Positions 1 to 12,018 are shown, numbered from the stretch's first letter. The stretch is 64,000 nt of DNA from Ligustrum vulgare (GCA_963555705.1 OY743168.1:21272139-21336138); one strand, 5' to 3'. Made by a program: numbers and translations. Notes: generated from the letters alone by a model not told the origin.

Positions 1-3000
1 ATTTTGGGGATTTTCAACTACTTCTTCGATTTTCAGTATGTGCTGTTTACACCAATTTAAAAAGCCTGACATTTTGTAAAGTACTTGAATATTATAATGG
101 GGCCAGAATTGTTGACTATCAAATTTTTGATAGAAATGGTGGTGATTAGCCCTCCCAAACAAGAGCTTATTATTAGTATTAGTATTAGTATTTGCAAGTC
201 TTAGGTTCCTTTTACGATTTAGAGTTTAATATCTGTGGTCATCATAAATACTAAAATGTTTCGAAAAAAGAGAATAAAAAATGCTTCATTTGGTTTGGAT
301 TGATTATCACTAAATTGATTATTGATATTATTACAATCATGTTTTATATTTTATAAATGTCTGATTCTATTCCTAAAAAGTCTACACCGCTTCCAAGTGT
401 TGGAAGTGTCAGAGGATCACATCATAATAATAGCCCTAGCAATACTGATAATACACCTATTAGTAATGCTCCGCAAGAAATACCACCAGAATCAAATGAA
501 GATCAAAGTCCGATAGACTTAACTGAAGAGGTACGTGACAATGGAAAGCGAAAATTAACTTCTTCAGTTTGGGATCACTTTAAAAGACGGAAGATTAATG
601 ATCAATGGAAAGCTATATGCAATTATTGCAAGAAACAATTAGGGGCTGAATCAAAAAATGGTACAAACCATTTGCGTAATCATCTGAATAGATGTCTGTT
701 CCGTGACCGTGGTATTGGGAGGCAAACATTGTTTAATTTAAAAAAGGAAGGTGGTAGTAAGGTTACAATGGGTAGTTACTCTTTTGATCAAGAGAAGTCT
801 AGGAATGATCTTGGAAAAATGATTGTGTTACATGAGTATCCTCTATCGATGGTTGAACACATAGGATTTAGGATGTTCGTTAGTGGGATTCAACCGTTGT
901 TTAAGGTCCCTTCATGTAATACTTTTAAGAGTGACATCTTGAAAATTTATGATTATGAGAGAGCAAAAATGATGATATTGTTGGAAAAGAATGATAGTCG
1001 AATATCCATCACTACTGATATGTGGACCTCATCTAATCAAAAGAAATGATTCATGGCTGTCATTGCTCATTTTATAGATGATTCGTGGAAACTCCAGAGC
1101 CGAATTATGAGGTACCTTGATTTTACTTTTTAGAATTACTGATTTTACTTGCTTAAAAATGTAGATCATTCTTAATTTTTTTTGTAATGATTTTGTATTG
1201 AATCAAATTCAGGTTTATATATGTGTCATGCCCACATGAGATGTTGTGCACATATATTGAATCTTATTGTAAAGGATGGTTTGGATGTAATATCATCTAG
1301 TATTGAAAAAGTTCGTGACAGTGTTGCGTATTGGACAGCTACACCAAAGAGATCTGAAAAGTTTGATCAGTTTCCACGTCAATTGAAAGTTGAGTGTGAG
1401 AAAAAATTAGTGCTTGACTGTAAAATTAAGTGGAACTCGACATACTTGATGCTCCATACTGCTTTACGATATAAAAATATTTTTTTTCTCATTTAAAGCA
1501 AAGAGAGTCACAATATAGGTCATTGCCTTGTGATAAAGATTGGGAGTTGGCAAAAGAAATTTGTGAGAGGTTGGAGGTCTTTTTTGAAGTCACAAAGTTG
1601 TTTTCGAGTACGAAGTATCCGACTGCTAATCTTTTTTTCCCAAATGTTTGTGAAATTAAATTGTCATTGTATGAGTGGCTGAAATCTCCTTACATGGAAA
1701 TCAATTTGATGGCAACTAGCATGATAGAAAAGTTTAACAAATATTGGAGTGAAATTCATGGGATTTTGGCGTTAGCAACTATATTAGATCCGAGGTCCAA
1801 GATGAAGTTAATTGAGTATTACTATCCTCTTATTTTTGAGAATGAAGCTTCACATGAAATTGAAAAATTTTCCAAGTTTTTCGCAAGTTGGTGCAGCAGT
1901 ATCAAGTAGAAAATGATTTGAGTGGTGGTCTTCCTCAAACTTCTAGTTCTGTTTTGAGTGAATCTGGTACAACTGTTGGGAAACGAATGGTTGGATTTTA
2001 TCAATTTCTTTCTAGTATCGTTAGTTCTGGAGATGCGAAAACGGAGCTTGATATTTTCTTAGAAGAACCTGTATTACCTCCGTCAGATGATTTTGACATA
2101 TTAGTATGGTGGAAATTAAATATAGCCAAATATCCTATTCTTGGTCGCATTGCAAGAGATATTTTGGCCATCCCAGTTTCTACAGTTGCATCTGAATCTG
2201 CCTTTAGCACTAGTGGCAGATTTGTAAGTCCACACAGAAATAAGCTTCATCCCAAGACTTTGGAAGCCCTGATGTGCGCTCAAGATTGGTTATGATCTGA
2301 AATTCACGGTATGAAAAGTATAATGATTTATATTTTGTATTTTGTTGTTCATATTATTTATTTTATTGTTAATTTATTTATTTTTTGGATAGAAAATTCA
2401 ACAACGATGTCATATTCTGGATGTTGTACAAAATTGAGTGATGAGGATATTGATGACGAGGTAACTTTATTTTTCTTTAAATGAATAGTCCGAATATAAC
2501 GATAAATGTATAATGTAAAATTTGATATTTATTACAGGAACCTTCTTGTTCCCTCACATCTGAGACAATTGATGTTCAAGACAGCTAAAGATTTGTGAAG
2601 AATGAAGATTGACTGTCTTTTCTTATTGGATCATTGTCGTTGTGTATTTGATGGAGATTTAGTGTTATGCTTTACATTACATTGTGCATTTATCATTTGT
2701 GCTTCTTCTTTTCAAATGATGTATTTGTGCTTTGTATTTGTCTATGTATGATCAGGAATTTGGACGTTGTTTGAGATGATGTGTAATTTATGTTTGTGCT
2801 TTATGCATGTTTAGGAAGTTGGACGGTGTGCTTGTCATCATGTCATGTAGTATTTTAGAACATTTTTGTCTTGTGATTCAGGTACTTGTTTTGATGGTAG
2901 AATAAAATTAATAATAATATGAAGTTTAATGTTCTTAATAAAAAATATAGAGGAACTATTAAGCAAATGTTTCCAATATTTCACAATTACTTACACACAT

Positions 3001-3189
3001 TGTAGGGGAGGGGAGAGAAAAAAAAAACTGGGTCACAAACGGGGCGGGGGAGGGACCCGACCCGACCCGTGAAAAATCAGAACCCGCCCCGTCCCGAATG
3101 TGGCGGGGTGGGTATGGGGCGACAAACTGTTTAACGGTCGGGATGCAGAGCGGTCGACCCGCCTCGAACCCGACCCGTTGCCATCCCTA
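1..3189 (+). mobile_element. hAT DNA transposon, 5' end outside window
   Basis: A decayed BED-finger transposase (357-2587) is followed by about 600 bp of AT-rich tail and then a GC-rich subterminal block (3010-3189) built from repeats of CCCGACCCG. The block ends in TTGCCATCCCTA, which is the same kind of right terminus as the hAT MITE at 7427-8072. The matching left terminus (expected TAGGGATGG) is not seen, so the element starts before base 1 and its 8-bp target duplication cannot be checked. It is cut-and-paste class II DNA, now inactive because of the broken transposase. Confidence 0.75.
357..2587 (+). pseudogene. hAT transposase, BED finger type, degenerate
   Basis: The N-terminal piece (357-1049) has a BED-type zinc finger at about residues 70-112, with WDHFK, CNYC and HLRNHLNRC. 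The C-terminal piece (1888-2295) has the hAT dimerisation region, with WWK, YPILGRIARDIL and ASESAFSTSGR. This is the RICESLEEPER/DAYSLEEPER-like class. Damage seen: a TGA at 1048 in place of a sense codon, an apparent intron at about 1112-1212, loss of roughly 90 codons of the catalytic region just after it, a frameshift in a T-run near 1485, another near 1890, and a TGA at 2293 where the family has Trp. Two short downstream exon-like stretches end at a TAA near 2587. It cannot make a full transposase. Confidence 0.85.
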
Positions 3190-3619
3190 CACCCCACCAC
3201 CATTCCCGTCCTAACAAATTGATTTTCCAGCTCAGCTGCTATGGTGAATTCATTGACTTTGTATTAAAAGGTGAATTTTAGTATTTATACTTTTTGAAAA
3301 ATGTTAAAGTTATTACGAAAGTGTATCGCGAGTTGTACAGTACATATACATGAACAGTGTACTGTGTAATGATCATTTCACCCTCTTGATATGTAAGTGC
3401 AGGGTACCCGTACGTACTTTTTTTTACTTTTTTCTTTTGTACCCTATCCTAAACGGATAAGATTTCAGTTTCGGAAATGGCTCGTGCATGGCATTCAAAG
3501 CCTTATAAATATACACCCTCCTTCTCCAGTCCCTCTCACTGATTTTCAAGATTCCGCAGTAATTAGAATTATACAGACATAATAGTTGTAAGTCTTCTTA
3601 GAGATAGGGAGAAGAGGAA
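3190..3619 (+). promoter_or_regulatory. Sucrose transporter promoter and 5' UTR
   Basis: A canonical TATAAATA box lies at 3504-3511, about 116 bp upstream of the ATG. A pyrimidine-rich CTCC/CTCT stretch follows at 3515-3540, typical of a plant transcription start. The ATG at 3620 is in a purine-rich context (GAGGAAATGGAG). The hAT terminus at 3189 lies about 315 bp upstream of the TATA box, so the transposon forms the distal promoter boundary. No other gene is visible here. Confidence 0.6.
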
Positions 3620-6159
3620 ATGGAGACCGGAGGTGGAGTGAAAGATGTTGTAACTTCTTTACAACTACCACCACCAGCGCCACTGCGAGAGCCACAATGG
3701 AAGATCATAGTGGTGGCCGCCATAGCCGCCGGAATACAATTCGGATGGGCATTGCAGCTTTCTCTTCTGACTCCATATGTGCAGCTACTCGGCATACCGC
3801 ACAAATGGGCCGCCTTCATCTGGCTCTGCGGCCCCGTTTCGGGCATGCTTGTGCAGCCTGTAGTTGGCTATTACAGCGACAACTGCTCGTCCCGCTTCGG
3901 ACGCCGCCGCCCCTTTATCACGGCTGGATCTGCCCTCGTCACCATCGCAGTGTTCCTTATTGGATTTGCTGCTGATCTTGGCCACTCCTCCGGCGACCCC
4001 CTCGGAAATTCGCCTAAGCCCCGAGCTATTGCTGTTTTCGTTGTTGGGTTTTGGATCCTTGATGTGGCCAATAACATGTTGCAGGTAAATTATATATACA
4101 AAGACTTATAAGTAATATATGTGCAATAATTCTTAAATTCATGCCCAATTCTAATTATTTTTGTAGATTTTCTTGATCTTCTGTATAAAAACTTCTTTTT
4201 CTTTTTCAGGGTCCTTGTAGAGCATTCTTGGCCGATCTTTCGGGTGGCAATGCACGCAGAATGGCGATTGCAAATGCACTATTCTCCTTTTTCATGGCCG
4301 TGGGCAATGTTTTGGGGTATGCTGCAGGTTCATACCCTCGCCTCTACAAAATGTTTCCATTTTCAAAAACAAAAGCTTGTGATGTGTACTGTGCAAATCT
4401 GAAGAGCTGTTTTTTCCTTTCAATAGCCCTTTTAATTACCCTTACAATATTGGCTTTATCAATGGTACATGAAAAGGCCACCGACACCGCCCCTTCAATG
4501 GCGGAGCAAACTGGTGGCGGAGTGGAGGGTAGTAAAAAGGGAGGTGGGATACCTGTTTTAGGGGAATTAGTTGCTGCTTTAAAGAATTTGCCTAGGCCTA
4601 TGTGGATTTTAATGTTGGTGACTTGTTTGAATTGGATTGCTTGGTTTCCATTCTTGTTGTTTGACACTGACTGGATGGGGAAGGAGGTCTATGGTGGAAA
4701 GGTGGGGGATAACGGGTTATATGACCGTGGTGTGCGCGCTGGTGCGCTCGGTTTGATGCTCAACTCGGTGGTTTTAGGAATCGCCTCTTTGGGAGTCGAG
4801 TTTTCCGGGCGGCGGCTTGGTGGGGCGAAGAGACTTTGGGGTCTTGTCAACTTCTTGCTAGCCATTTGCTTGGTCATGACGGTTTTGATCACCAAACTGG
4901 CCGAATCTACACGACGATACACCATCACCAGTGGTGGTGGCACCACCCCTTTGAAGCCGGAGAACGGTGTCGTTGCTGGTGCTTTGACACTCTTTGCAGT
5001 TCTTGGCATTCCTCAAGCGGTGAGTTCTCTCTCAAAACGTGCTTTAACATAACTAGTATACCGCTTTACCGCGGTGAAATCCGACCGTAGGAGATGGCTT
5101 CAACTTCATGGGTGGATGAATTTTTTGGAGGATTTGATTGTGGTTTTTTGAAGAATTTGGTGATGAGGTGTTTTTTGCAGACAGACATTCACATTCTTTT
5201 TGACTTTGTAGGGAGAAAGACCTCCCTATGGTCGGTAATTAATTAATTATGACATTTAGAAATTTCTATAAATATTCCATCACACCAATACGTAGGAAAA
5301 CAAAGTTGGTATATAATATTACACAAGCCCTTCATTTTATTAGGTAGATAATTTAATATGAAAAATTACACGTGTAACACATGAAAATTGTACATATTTC
5401 GCACTTGCGTTGAATCGCGTAAAACTTATCACTTATCAAATTCATTTTTCAATTAATATAGAAATTTTAAAATAAAAATCAAGAGCTAATTTAAAAAAAT
5501 AAAATAAAAAATGAATAGTATTAGAAACTCACATATGTTATATTTGGATATTATAGTCTGACATTTTTATCTTAATTGTCTAAACAGGTGACTTATAGTA
5601 TTCCATTTGCTTTGGCTTCCATATTTTCTAGTAAGCATGGTGCAGGACAAGGTAGAGTGCTGCAAAAATTTCAGAAAATAATTTTTTTAATATATATATA
5701 TATATATTTTATATATATTTCTTATCTTGTAATTCTAATTCATACCACAGGTCTTTCACTGGGCGTTCTAAATCTTGCCATAGTTATACCCCAGGTAAAG
5801 TTACATTTTTATGTTAAAAATAACTTTTTTTCACTTGTTATGCGGGGAAAATTGCCTAAAAATTAATACATTAGTCGTCATAAACGCATGAATCACGTTG
5901 TGGAAACATTTTCCTTGTATTTTCAAGAAGATTTAGAAAGTCGAACTAAGATGTTTTCCTTATATTTCACTTACTGGAACAGATGATGGTGTCGGTTGTG
6001 AGCGGACCATGGGATGAATGGTTCGGAGGTGGTAACTTACCAGCGTTCATTGCGGGGGCTGTGGCAGCTGCAGCCAGCGGAATTGTTGCATTAACCGTGC
6101 TTCCATCTCCTGATATATCATCAGTCAAGACTATGACTAGTGTTGTTGCTTCTCATTGA
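3620..6159 (+). CDS. Sucrose/H+ symporter (SUT/SUC, type I)
   Basis: This encodes a plasma-membrane proton-coupled sucrose carrier of the GPH/MFS family, which in dicots loads sucrose into phloem. Exons by splice sites: 3620-4084, 4210-5019, 5588-5651, 5751-5794, 5983-6159. All introns are GT-AG and phases fit, giving 519 residues, the usual length for the family. A short cytosolic N-terminus precedes TM1 at about residue 28. Family marks include [16 protein letters not shown] with the conserved His at 61, RFGRRRPF at 92-99, [16 protein letters not shown] across the first junction, a charged central loop near residues 245-275, and the NLAIVIPQ block. Exon 5 closes with LTVLPSP and a short tail. 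Isoleucine before TYSIPFA is replaced by Val. No break is seen. Intron 3 is the longest (568 bp) and holds a Helitron-like terminus. A dead partial copy lies at 15933-28657. The type I assignment is by recall of family sequences. Confidence 0.93.
5053..5080 (-). other. Helitron-like 3' terminus in SUT intron 3
   Basis: On the minus strand an ACCGC..GCGGT hairpin (6-base loop) is followed by TATA and then CTAG, with T next. This fits the Helitron 3' end rule (hairpin, CTRR, insertion between A and T). The other (TC) end was not located, so the element's extent in intron 3 is unknown. Confidence 0.35.
5692..5718. repeat. (TA)n microsatellite
   Basis: A short run of TA dinucleotides lies in SUT intron 4. 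It is absent or altered in the pseudogene copy near 27660, where a T-run stands instead. Confidence 0.8.
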
Positions 6160-6290
6160 AATTGAATGTTAATGGACTCTAGTTTTTCCCCCACAATCCC
6201 AAGGGGACTTCCATTTTTTGGTCCCCTTCCTCCCCCTAAGCCAAATAGATTGTTCCAGCTTGTTTATATATTAAAATCACCGTCAGGGTT
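6160..6290 (+). other. SUT 3' UTR
   Basis: Downstream of the TGA, a stretch with CCCCACAATCCCAAGGGG and a run ending near TTTATATATTA is repeated almost unchanged after the pseudogene copy at about 28551-28657. Similarity stops near 6290, where the LINE-derived sequence begins. Confidence 0.7.
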
Positions 6291-6299
6291 GATTTATCA

Positions 6300-6843
6300 A
6301 AGAGCAAACAGAAAGACATCCTATCATGAAAAAGTAGTAGTACATGAAATGAGTGAGAAAAGAAAAGCACCAAAAACAATAAGCGAGGGAGTACTACTCC
6401 CCATACAGTAAACAATAAATGAAGATAAATTAAACTATAAACCTCTAAAGCTGGGGAATCCATATCTGTTAATCTACACATGTGCCTCGAATCGGCGAGA
6501 TAGATCATGCGGTCCATACTCTTGATGGCAACCCTCAGATGCGAGTGAGTCAACTATCTGGTTACCCTTACGATAGATGTGAAAGATAGTGTCCCGATTG
6601 AAGTGGAGAATGTCTCTGATTTGTCGAAGGAAGCTCTGAATCGTCCAATGTTCACCCCCCTCTAGTGATGCAACGAATGGCCGCTGCAGAGTCAGTCTCA
6701 ATCCAAATATTTGTAATCCTCAATCCAAGTATTTGTAATCCTCAGTTGACGAGCAAGAAGGATAACATCATGAATAGCTTGTTGCTCAGCCTCAAGGATA
6801 AGACAATCCTTATAGATTGATGAGAATGCCCTCATGCAATGCC
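6300..6843 (-). pseudogene. LINE relic, RNase H-like domain, 3' part
   Basis: Minus-strand translation shows the distal part of the plant LINE RNase H (RVT_3-type) domain: SIYKDCLILEAEQQA, then a run including FHIYRKGNQIVDSLA, where family members have the RxxN..AD..A pattern. Frames change and stops occur. It continues upstream at 9809-10261, the two parts being separated by an LTR insertion with a 5-bp TSD. Confidence 0.65.
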
Positions 6844-7426
6844 TATGGTGTAGTGATCCGAAAAATTATGACGTCTTTAGTTGTCCCTTATGACGTAATA
6901 AAAGTGCTTTAGAATTTATTTAATTATTTTGGAAGTTAAAGAAATAAAATCGGGGTTTTTAATTAAATGAAAAGTTGTGAAAAATATATTTAAACGCCTT
7001 TCTTTAGAAGATTCGTTTGACCACTTCCAATCTCCGATAAATGCATAATTCATATGTACTAATAAGTACTCAAAGTGAACTTCGAGAATTCGAAATCCAT
7101 TCATCATTCCGATTAACTTACAACTTTCAAAGAATTTTCAAAGTTGGCTCTTTAACGTTCGACCCGGAAAGGACAGCTTCGGAGGGTTAACTTTGAGGCG
7201 CCATAACTCTCACCTCGGTTAACCAAATCTTGTGAAACAAAATCTGTATTGAAATGAGACCAAGAACACCCAATTTGAAATTCGTTTACTACCTCAAATC
7301 TGACCTCAAACATGGCATCCTAAAGCTGGGAAAAATCTGGAATTGAAGCATGAGGTGGCATTTTGATCTTCATATCTGGTTTTAGCCTTCAAGAGTCATC
7401 TTCTACATCCTTAGGACACCTCCAGC

Positions 7427-8072
7427 TAGGGATGGAAATAATACCCACGAACCCGATATTCGATGGAGACCCGACATAAATGGGCGGGGATTACCCGACT
7501 AAATGGGTTCGTGGGTAGGGTATGGAGGTAAATTTTAAAACCCGACATGGGTATGGGTCGGGTGTGGGTTTTACTACAATACCCATACCCGACCCGCATA
7601 CCCATTAATTTTCTTTAAAAATTATAGAATTTAAAATGAAAGTGATTGTTTAAAAATAAATAAATAAATAAATAAAAAATAGAACCCAAATATCTATTGA
7701 CATTGTTATCATCTAAACCTTAATATGTTTAAACTATTGATTTTGTTAACGTCTAAAAAATTGTTCAAATTCGCTTGTATAATTTCAACATATAACAAGT
7801 TTTTTTCAACTCAAATTCAAGTGAAGCCCAATATTTAATTGATTCAAGTTAATTCGGAGCACCTATAACCTATTTATAGTCTAAAAAAATAAATAATTAG
7901 TAATGGGTTTTTAATGGGTATAGAAGCAAACTCGCCTCCGACCCGCACCCAACCCGCACCCGACCCGCAATTTTTAAATGGGTATATGGGTAGGGTATGG
8001 ATGTTGTAAATATTTAGTGGGTAGGGTACGGGTTTGGCAAACCGACCCATACCCGACCCATTGCCATCACTA
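7427..8072. mobile_element. Non-autonomous hAT MITE
   Basis: A 646-bp element with termini TAGGGATGG (left) and CCATCACTA (right, one mismatch in the inverted repeat), flanked by a perfect 8-bp duplication CCTCCAGC at 7419-7426 and 8073-8080. Both subterminal regions are filled with ACCCGAC/GGGTATGGG motifs, like those next to 3189. It has no coding capacity and sits inside the gypsy LTR. Confidence 0.9.
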
Positions 8073-9752
8073 CCTCCAGCTTGCATGGGAGCAGCATGAC
8101 ACCTCAACTTGAGATTAAAATATTGTTTCTTAACCTTAAAGAAAAGTAAAAATTCTCTACATCCAAGCTCCAGCCTTCCATTCATGCATCCTTCTTCTTT
8201 TATAAATAGGGAGGAGTTTAAATGAAGAAACATATCAGAAATCGGATCCAAAATGCTACAGAATCCGTTTTCCCTCTTTCAAACCCTAGGTATTGATTTC
8301 ATGCCAAAATCATGTTTCAATCCGTTATAATCCATCCTTTTTATTGGCAAACATATTTTCTCAAAACCCTTTATCAAAACAAATGGTTTTAGATCAAAGA
8401 AATCAAGGAAATCGACTTTCAGATTTTGGAAATACGTTTAGTGTTGACACCTACTGATTTTGTATCGACACCATGTTCATCTGAGCTTAAAAATGGCATT
8501 CTGACACTTTAGTGGCGGCACCAAATCAGTTGGTGTCGACATTAAACGGACTGCCCGGTGACATAACTTCATTCAGCAATAACTTTTGATCTACAACTTC
8601 AATTTGTGAACCGTAAAGTCCGTGGAACTCCGGATTCAATAAACTTTCCAATGATATATGGTAAAGCTCGTGAATAATTATATACTAGGAGTTATGTGCT
8701 TGTTTCTTCACACGCTCCGTTCAAAGTTAGTTGAAAGATCCTCATTCCAATTTAAAGTCATTCTAGGAGCTATTCATGAATAGATTCATCCAATAAACTG
8801 TGAGTGTGATGTGTTTATTTGTATTAGTTGCATAATATGTGAGTGGACATGTTTACGTGATTCATTATAATGTGAGTTGAATATGGTTACTTGAAGATAT
8901 AATGTGATAACATGATATGTTGAAATTACATTCGTTCATGTTTTGGAAATGCAATAGCGTTTGATTGATGATGTTTTGGAAATGCAATGGCATTGGATTG
9001 ATGATGTTTTGGAAATGCAATGACATTGATACATGATGAATCATGAAAGAAACTTTATGCATAAAGAAGAGTTTTGTGCATATGGATTATAGATTTGAAC
9101 TCTAACCCCATCGGTAATCAATGTGTTGTTTTGGATATCGATGTTGATGATTTCAGGAGAACCTTGCGACTCCGAGGGTTGCGAAGAATGACATGGTGAT
9201 CTAATATCCCTGTTGAAGTCGAACAGGATGAAAGATGACAGGGATGTAGTAGCCCTAGAGGATGAAATAGTCCTATGCAATCAGATGTGTTATGGCCATT
9301 TTATCGATATCCGGGTTATGGAATTGATAAGCGCTTTGGGGGTAGAGGAGATAATCTATAATCAGGCCTTGAAAACATTAATTTTGAAAATAATATACAT
9401 ATGCATCAATTACTTGTAATGTTGAATTATGTTTCAATGTGCAATAACACATGTGCACCATATTATACTCATTGAGCAAGTGTATGCTCACCCCACGTCA
9501 TCTAACCTTTCAGGTAGCTATTGATATAAGATGGATTGGCAAAAATCTTTAGATAGCTTGATAGAGAATGTTGTGCTAGGTGATGACCTGTGAGTTGTGG
9601 ACTTGCCACCGAATAAGAACTTTTTTTATTTGAACTACCACACTTTTGTTGAACTCATTATGTAATATTTTAAAAATTAATATCTTTTCTTCTTGAATAA
9701 ATGAATTTTAGTTCAAATGAAGAAGTTTTGAAAACTTGGGACGTCACAAGAG

Positions 9753-9765
9753 TGGTATCAGAGCA
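9753..9765 (+). other. Primer-binding site (tRNA-iMet type)
   Basis: TGGTATCAGAGCA lies 4 bp after the LTR end at 9748. It sets the element's orientation as plus strand. Confidence 0.85.
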
Positions 9766-9808
9766 TTATTCTGGAAAAAAGTCGAAAATTTTGGGGAGTG
9801 ACATATGG

Positions 9809-10261
9809 TCCCTAATAATACCCCCATCTCTAGTGGCATTGTCCTTAACGCATCCATCAATGTTGAGCTTATAGGCTCTCACGGATGGAGTACACCAAAG
9901 AACTAAAATTGGGGGGTGTAGGGGTAGAGTGAACAATAGATATGCCAAATAATGTGGCGACAGTCAGATCTCCACGCCAATGGTGCGGTTTGAAGAGGCG
10001 TCCAATATGAAGGAATGAAAGCATGTGATAGACCCTCCAAATGATTTGCCTCAACTACATTTGAATATCTCTATGCTTCGCGTCATTCCTCTCAATCCAT
10101 AGGAACAATAGTATCAGAAGAGGAATGATGGTGCGAATATATCCTAGTTGTATATATCGTCTAGAATATCTCCATATCTGAAAATGCTACCTAATATCCT
10201 CACTCGGTGTCATAGGTGCATGAAAGATGTCTCCAAAAATGTTGCCATACTTGATCTGAAC
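9809..10261 (-). pseudogene. LINE relic, zf-RVT/RNase H junction
   Basis: Minus-strand frames read a tract with FLWIERNDAKHRDIQ and QIIWRVYHML, then KLNIDGCVKDNATRDGG and IIRDH, the first motif block of LINE RNase H domains (usual form KLNVDGS.K.N...GGG.IRD). Stops and frame changes are present. The protein continues at 6843 beyond the LTR insertion. Upstream, at about 10262, sequence shared with the second duplicon resumes, so the LINE fragment is 5' truncated here. Confidence 0.7.
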
Positions 10262-10655
10262 TATGAATCGAATATATGATTTAATTGTCAATTTCATTAC
10301 CAATGTGCAGAATATAATAGAATGTTTTTTCAACCTAAATGAAAGTCTCAACTTAGCCTTCATTCTTTAATGCAATTATTACCCATTGATAAACTAATTT
10401 AAAAACAACACAATATTTCAAACCATATTTTAGCTACCCATTTTTTAAAACCACTTTTTAATCACACATTTTACCTCAAAAAAAAAAAAACCATTTATAA
10501 ATTCAAAAATGGAAGCCAAATAGAGCATTAGTTCTTCTAGTTGTATTGGTGTAGCTATACCCACTAATAATACTAGTCAAGCATTTATATGATGATTGGA
10601 GAATTTTAATATTTTTTAATTAAGCAATAATAAAGGTTCTTGCTGTTAACTTAAT
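10262..10655. other. Duplicated SUT 3' flank, no gene
   Basis: AT-rich non-coding DNA. The piece near 10262-10320 and the piece near 10520-10625 (GTTCTTCTAGTTGTATTGG and following) reappear at about 29215-29275 and 29425-29515 downstream of the SUT pseudogene. This shows that the duplication reached beyond the gene. Confidence 0.6.
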
Positions 10656-10709
10656 ATTGTTGGCATTTCCTATTTTTTCACAAGTGTGTAATTTAAGAAG
10701 ATTTAATTT

Positions 10710-10737
10710 AATTACTAAATACGTGTATTTAGTAATT
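10710..10737. repeat. Perfect palindrome, 13-bp arms
   Basis: Arms AATTACTAAATAC and GTATTTAGTAATT are separated by GT. It lies in the left part of the copia-like LTR. Confidence 0.8.
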
Positions 10738-11319
10738 TATTAAGTTTAATTGCGCAAATATTTCTTGAAAAATAATATCTCCTATTTTTGTGCTAATCAT
10801 TTTATTTGTAGAGATATTGAACTTGTAGAATCATGATCTCGAAATGATCACGATATCGAAATCTTGTGATTTGAATCAAGAAACATTGATCATTTATGGT
10901 AAATTTCTTGATAATTTATTTGTGATTAATCTTGATGATTTGTTTCTTGATATGGCCGAGAATATTCAAGCTTATCTACATATGGTAAGATTGTTTCTTG
11001 ATATGGCCGAGTATCTTGACTCATGGTAAGTCAAGCTTATCACTTTATTTGGTAAGATCTTTTATTCCATAATCAATTGAGAATATCTTACTTATGGAAA
11101 TATTTGTGATTATCTTACCATTATTTCTAATTATCTTATTCTTGATTATCTTGCAGGAAATCAAGATTGAATACAACGAGGATTCTTGATGGTCAAGCAA
11201 TCTAAGTGTATTTATATTGAAGAAAACGGGACGTTTTCTTCAAGAAGTCAGGAAGCCTATTTTTCTTGTGGCGTACTAATATTCAAGGTTCCAATTGTGT
11301 TGTGACTTTGGTACTCCGG

Positions 11320-12018
11320 TGATAACACCCCAATCGGGGAATCTCAATAAACACGCGGAAATAACACAATTAAAACCTAGGAAAGATCTAAGACAGATTA
11401 AACGTAAAAATAAACAAGAACACTAGGAAATAAATAACGAAATTAAAGATAGATCGAGGATAAAACCTTGACCCGACAATCACGACGCAATTAATGACGA
11501 TGTGGATTGAAGAACCAAGATTGGTGAACGCCACAAAGAACGGATCTTTGATAAGTTCAAGGGATAAGGGAAAACTCAACCTTTCAATTTGGAGAATCAT
11601 CTCTCAAATAATATTAATCTCAAAACTCAAACTGTCTTTTACAATCATGAAAAAGGAATATAAATAAGAAATATAACCTAGCCGCTAATTGGGCTCAAAA
11701 TAGAATCCTAATTAGACTAAAATACTAAAATAACCTAAAAATCAAAAAGGAAACAAAATAATTAAAAATCTCGCAAAATCTGGCCTGCTCCTCAGTTACG
11801 GTCGTGAAGAATCCAGTTACAGCCGTAAAGGCCTCTCGGGTCCAAAACTGCTTCAATAGTTACGGCCATAAGTTTTGTTCTACTGAAATTCATCCTTTTT
11901 CCCCGAGAATTGGTTACTGTCGTGATAATAGAATTTACGGCCGTGATTACATGGGTTACTGCCATGAAGGACCTTCATTACGGCCGTAATGACTTTTCTG
12001 CACAAGTAACTTTGATCA
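11320..12018 (-). repeat. 3' LTR of gypsy derivative
   Basis: Starts TGATAACACCCCAATC on the plus strand and matches 14680-15357 closely up to about 11942. The end is placed at CTTTGATCA (12018), before a purine-rich minus-strand tract (GGAGGAAGAAAGGA) that may be the PPT. It contains several copies of TTACGGCCGTAA-like palindromes. Confidence 0.7.

Larger units (their letters stand above)
6849..9803 (+). mobile_element. Ty3/gypsy LTR remnant with PBS
   Basis: The insertion starts TGTAGTGATCC and ends GGGGAGTGACA, flanked by the 5-bp duplication TATGG (6844-6848 and 9804-9808). The long LTR ends with GACGTCACA at 9748 and is followed by a tRNA-iMet primer-binding site (9753-9765). After that only about 38 bp remain, the last part resembling the LTR's own 3' end. 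So nearly all internal DNA and the 3' LTR have been deleted. An LTR TATA box (TATAAATAGGG) is near 8203. Without its nested hAT the LTR is about 2.25 kb, as in long-LTR chromoviruses; the clade is not proven. Confidence 0.75.

Noticed and set aside
5020..5587. An alternative exon in SUT intron 3 (the stretch near 5095-5160 reads somewhat like the exon 5 WDEWFGGG block)
   Set aside because: Similarity is only a few residues, and the canonical exon 2 to exon 3 junction already gives the exact family sequence.
8865..9280. Minus-strand open frames with repeated FQNIIN peptides
   Set aside because: They reflect a short repeat (ATGTTTTGGAAATGCAATG) in the gypsy LTR.
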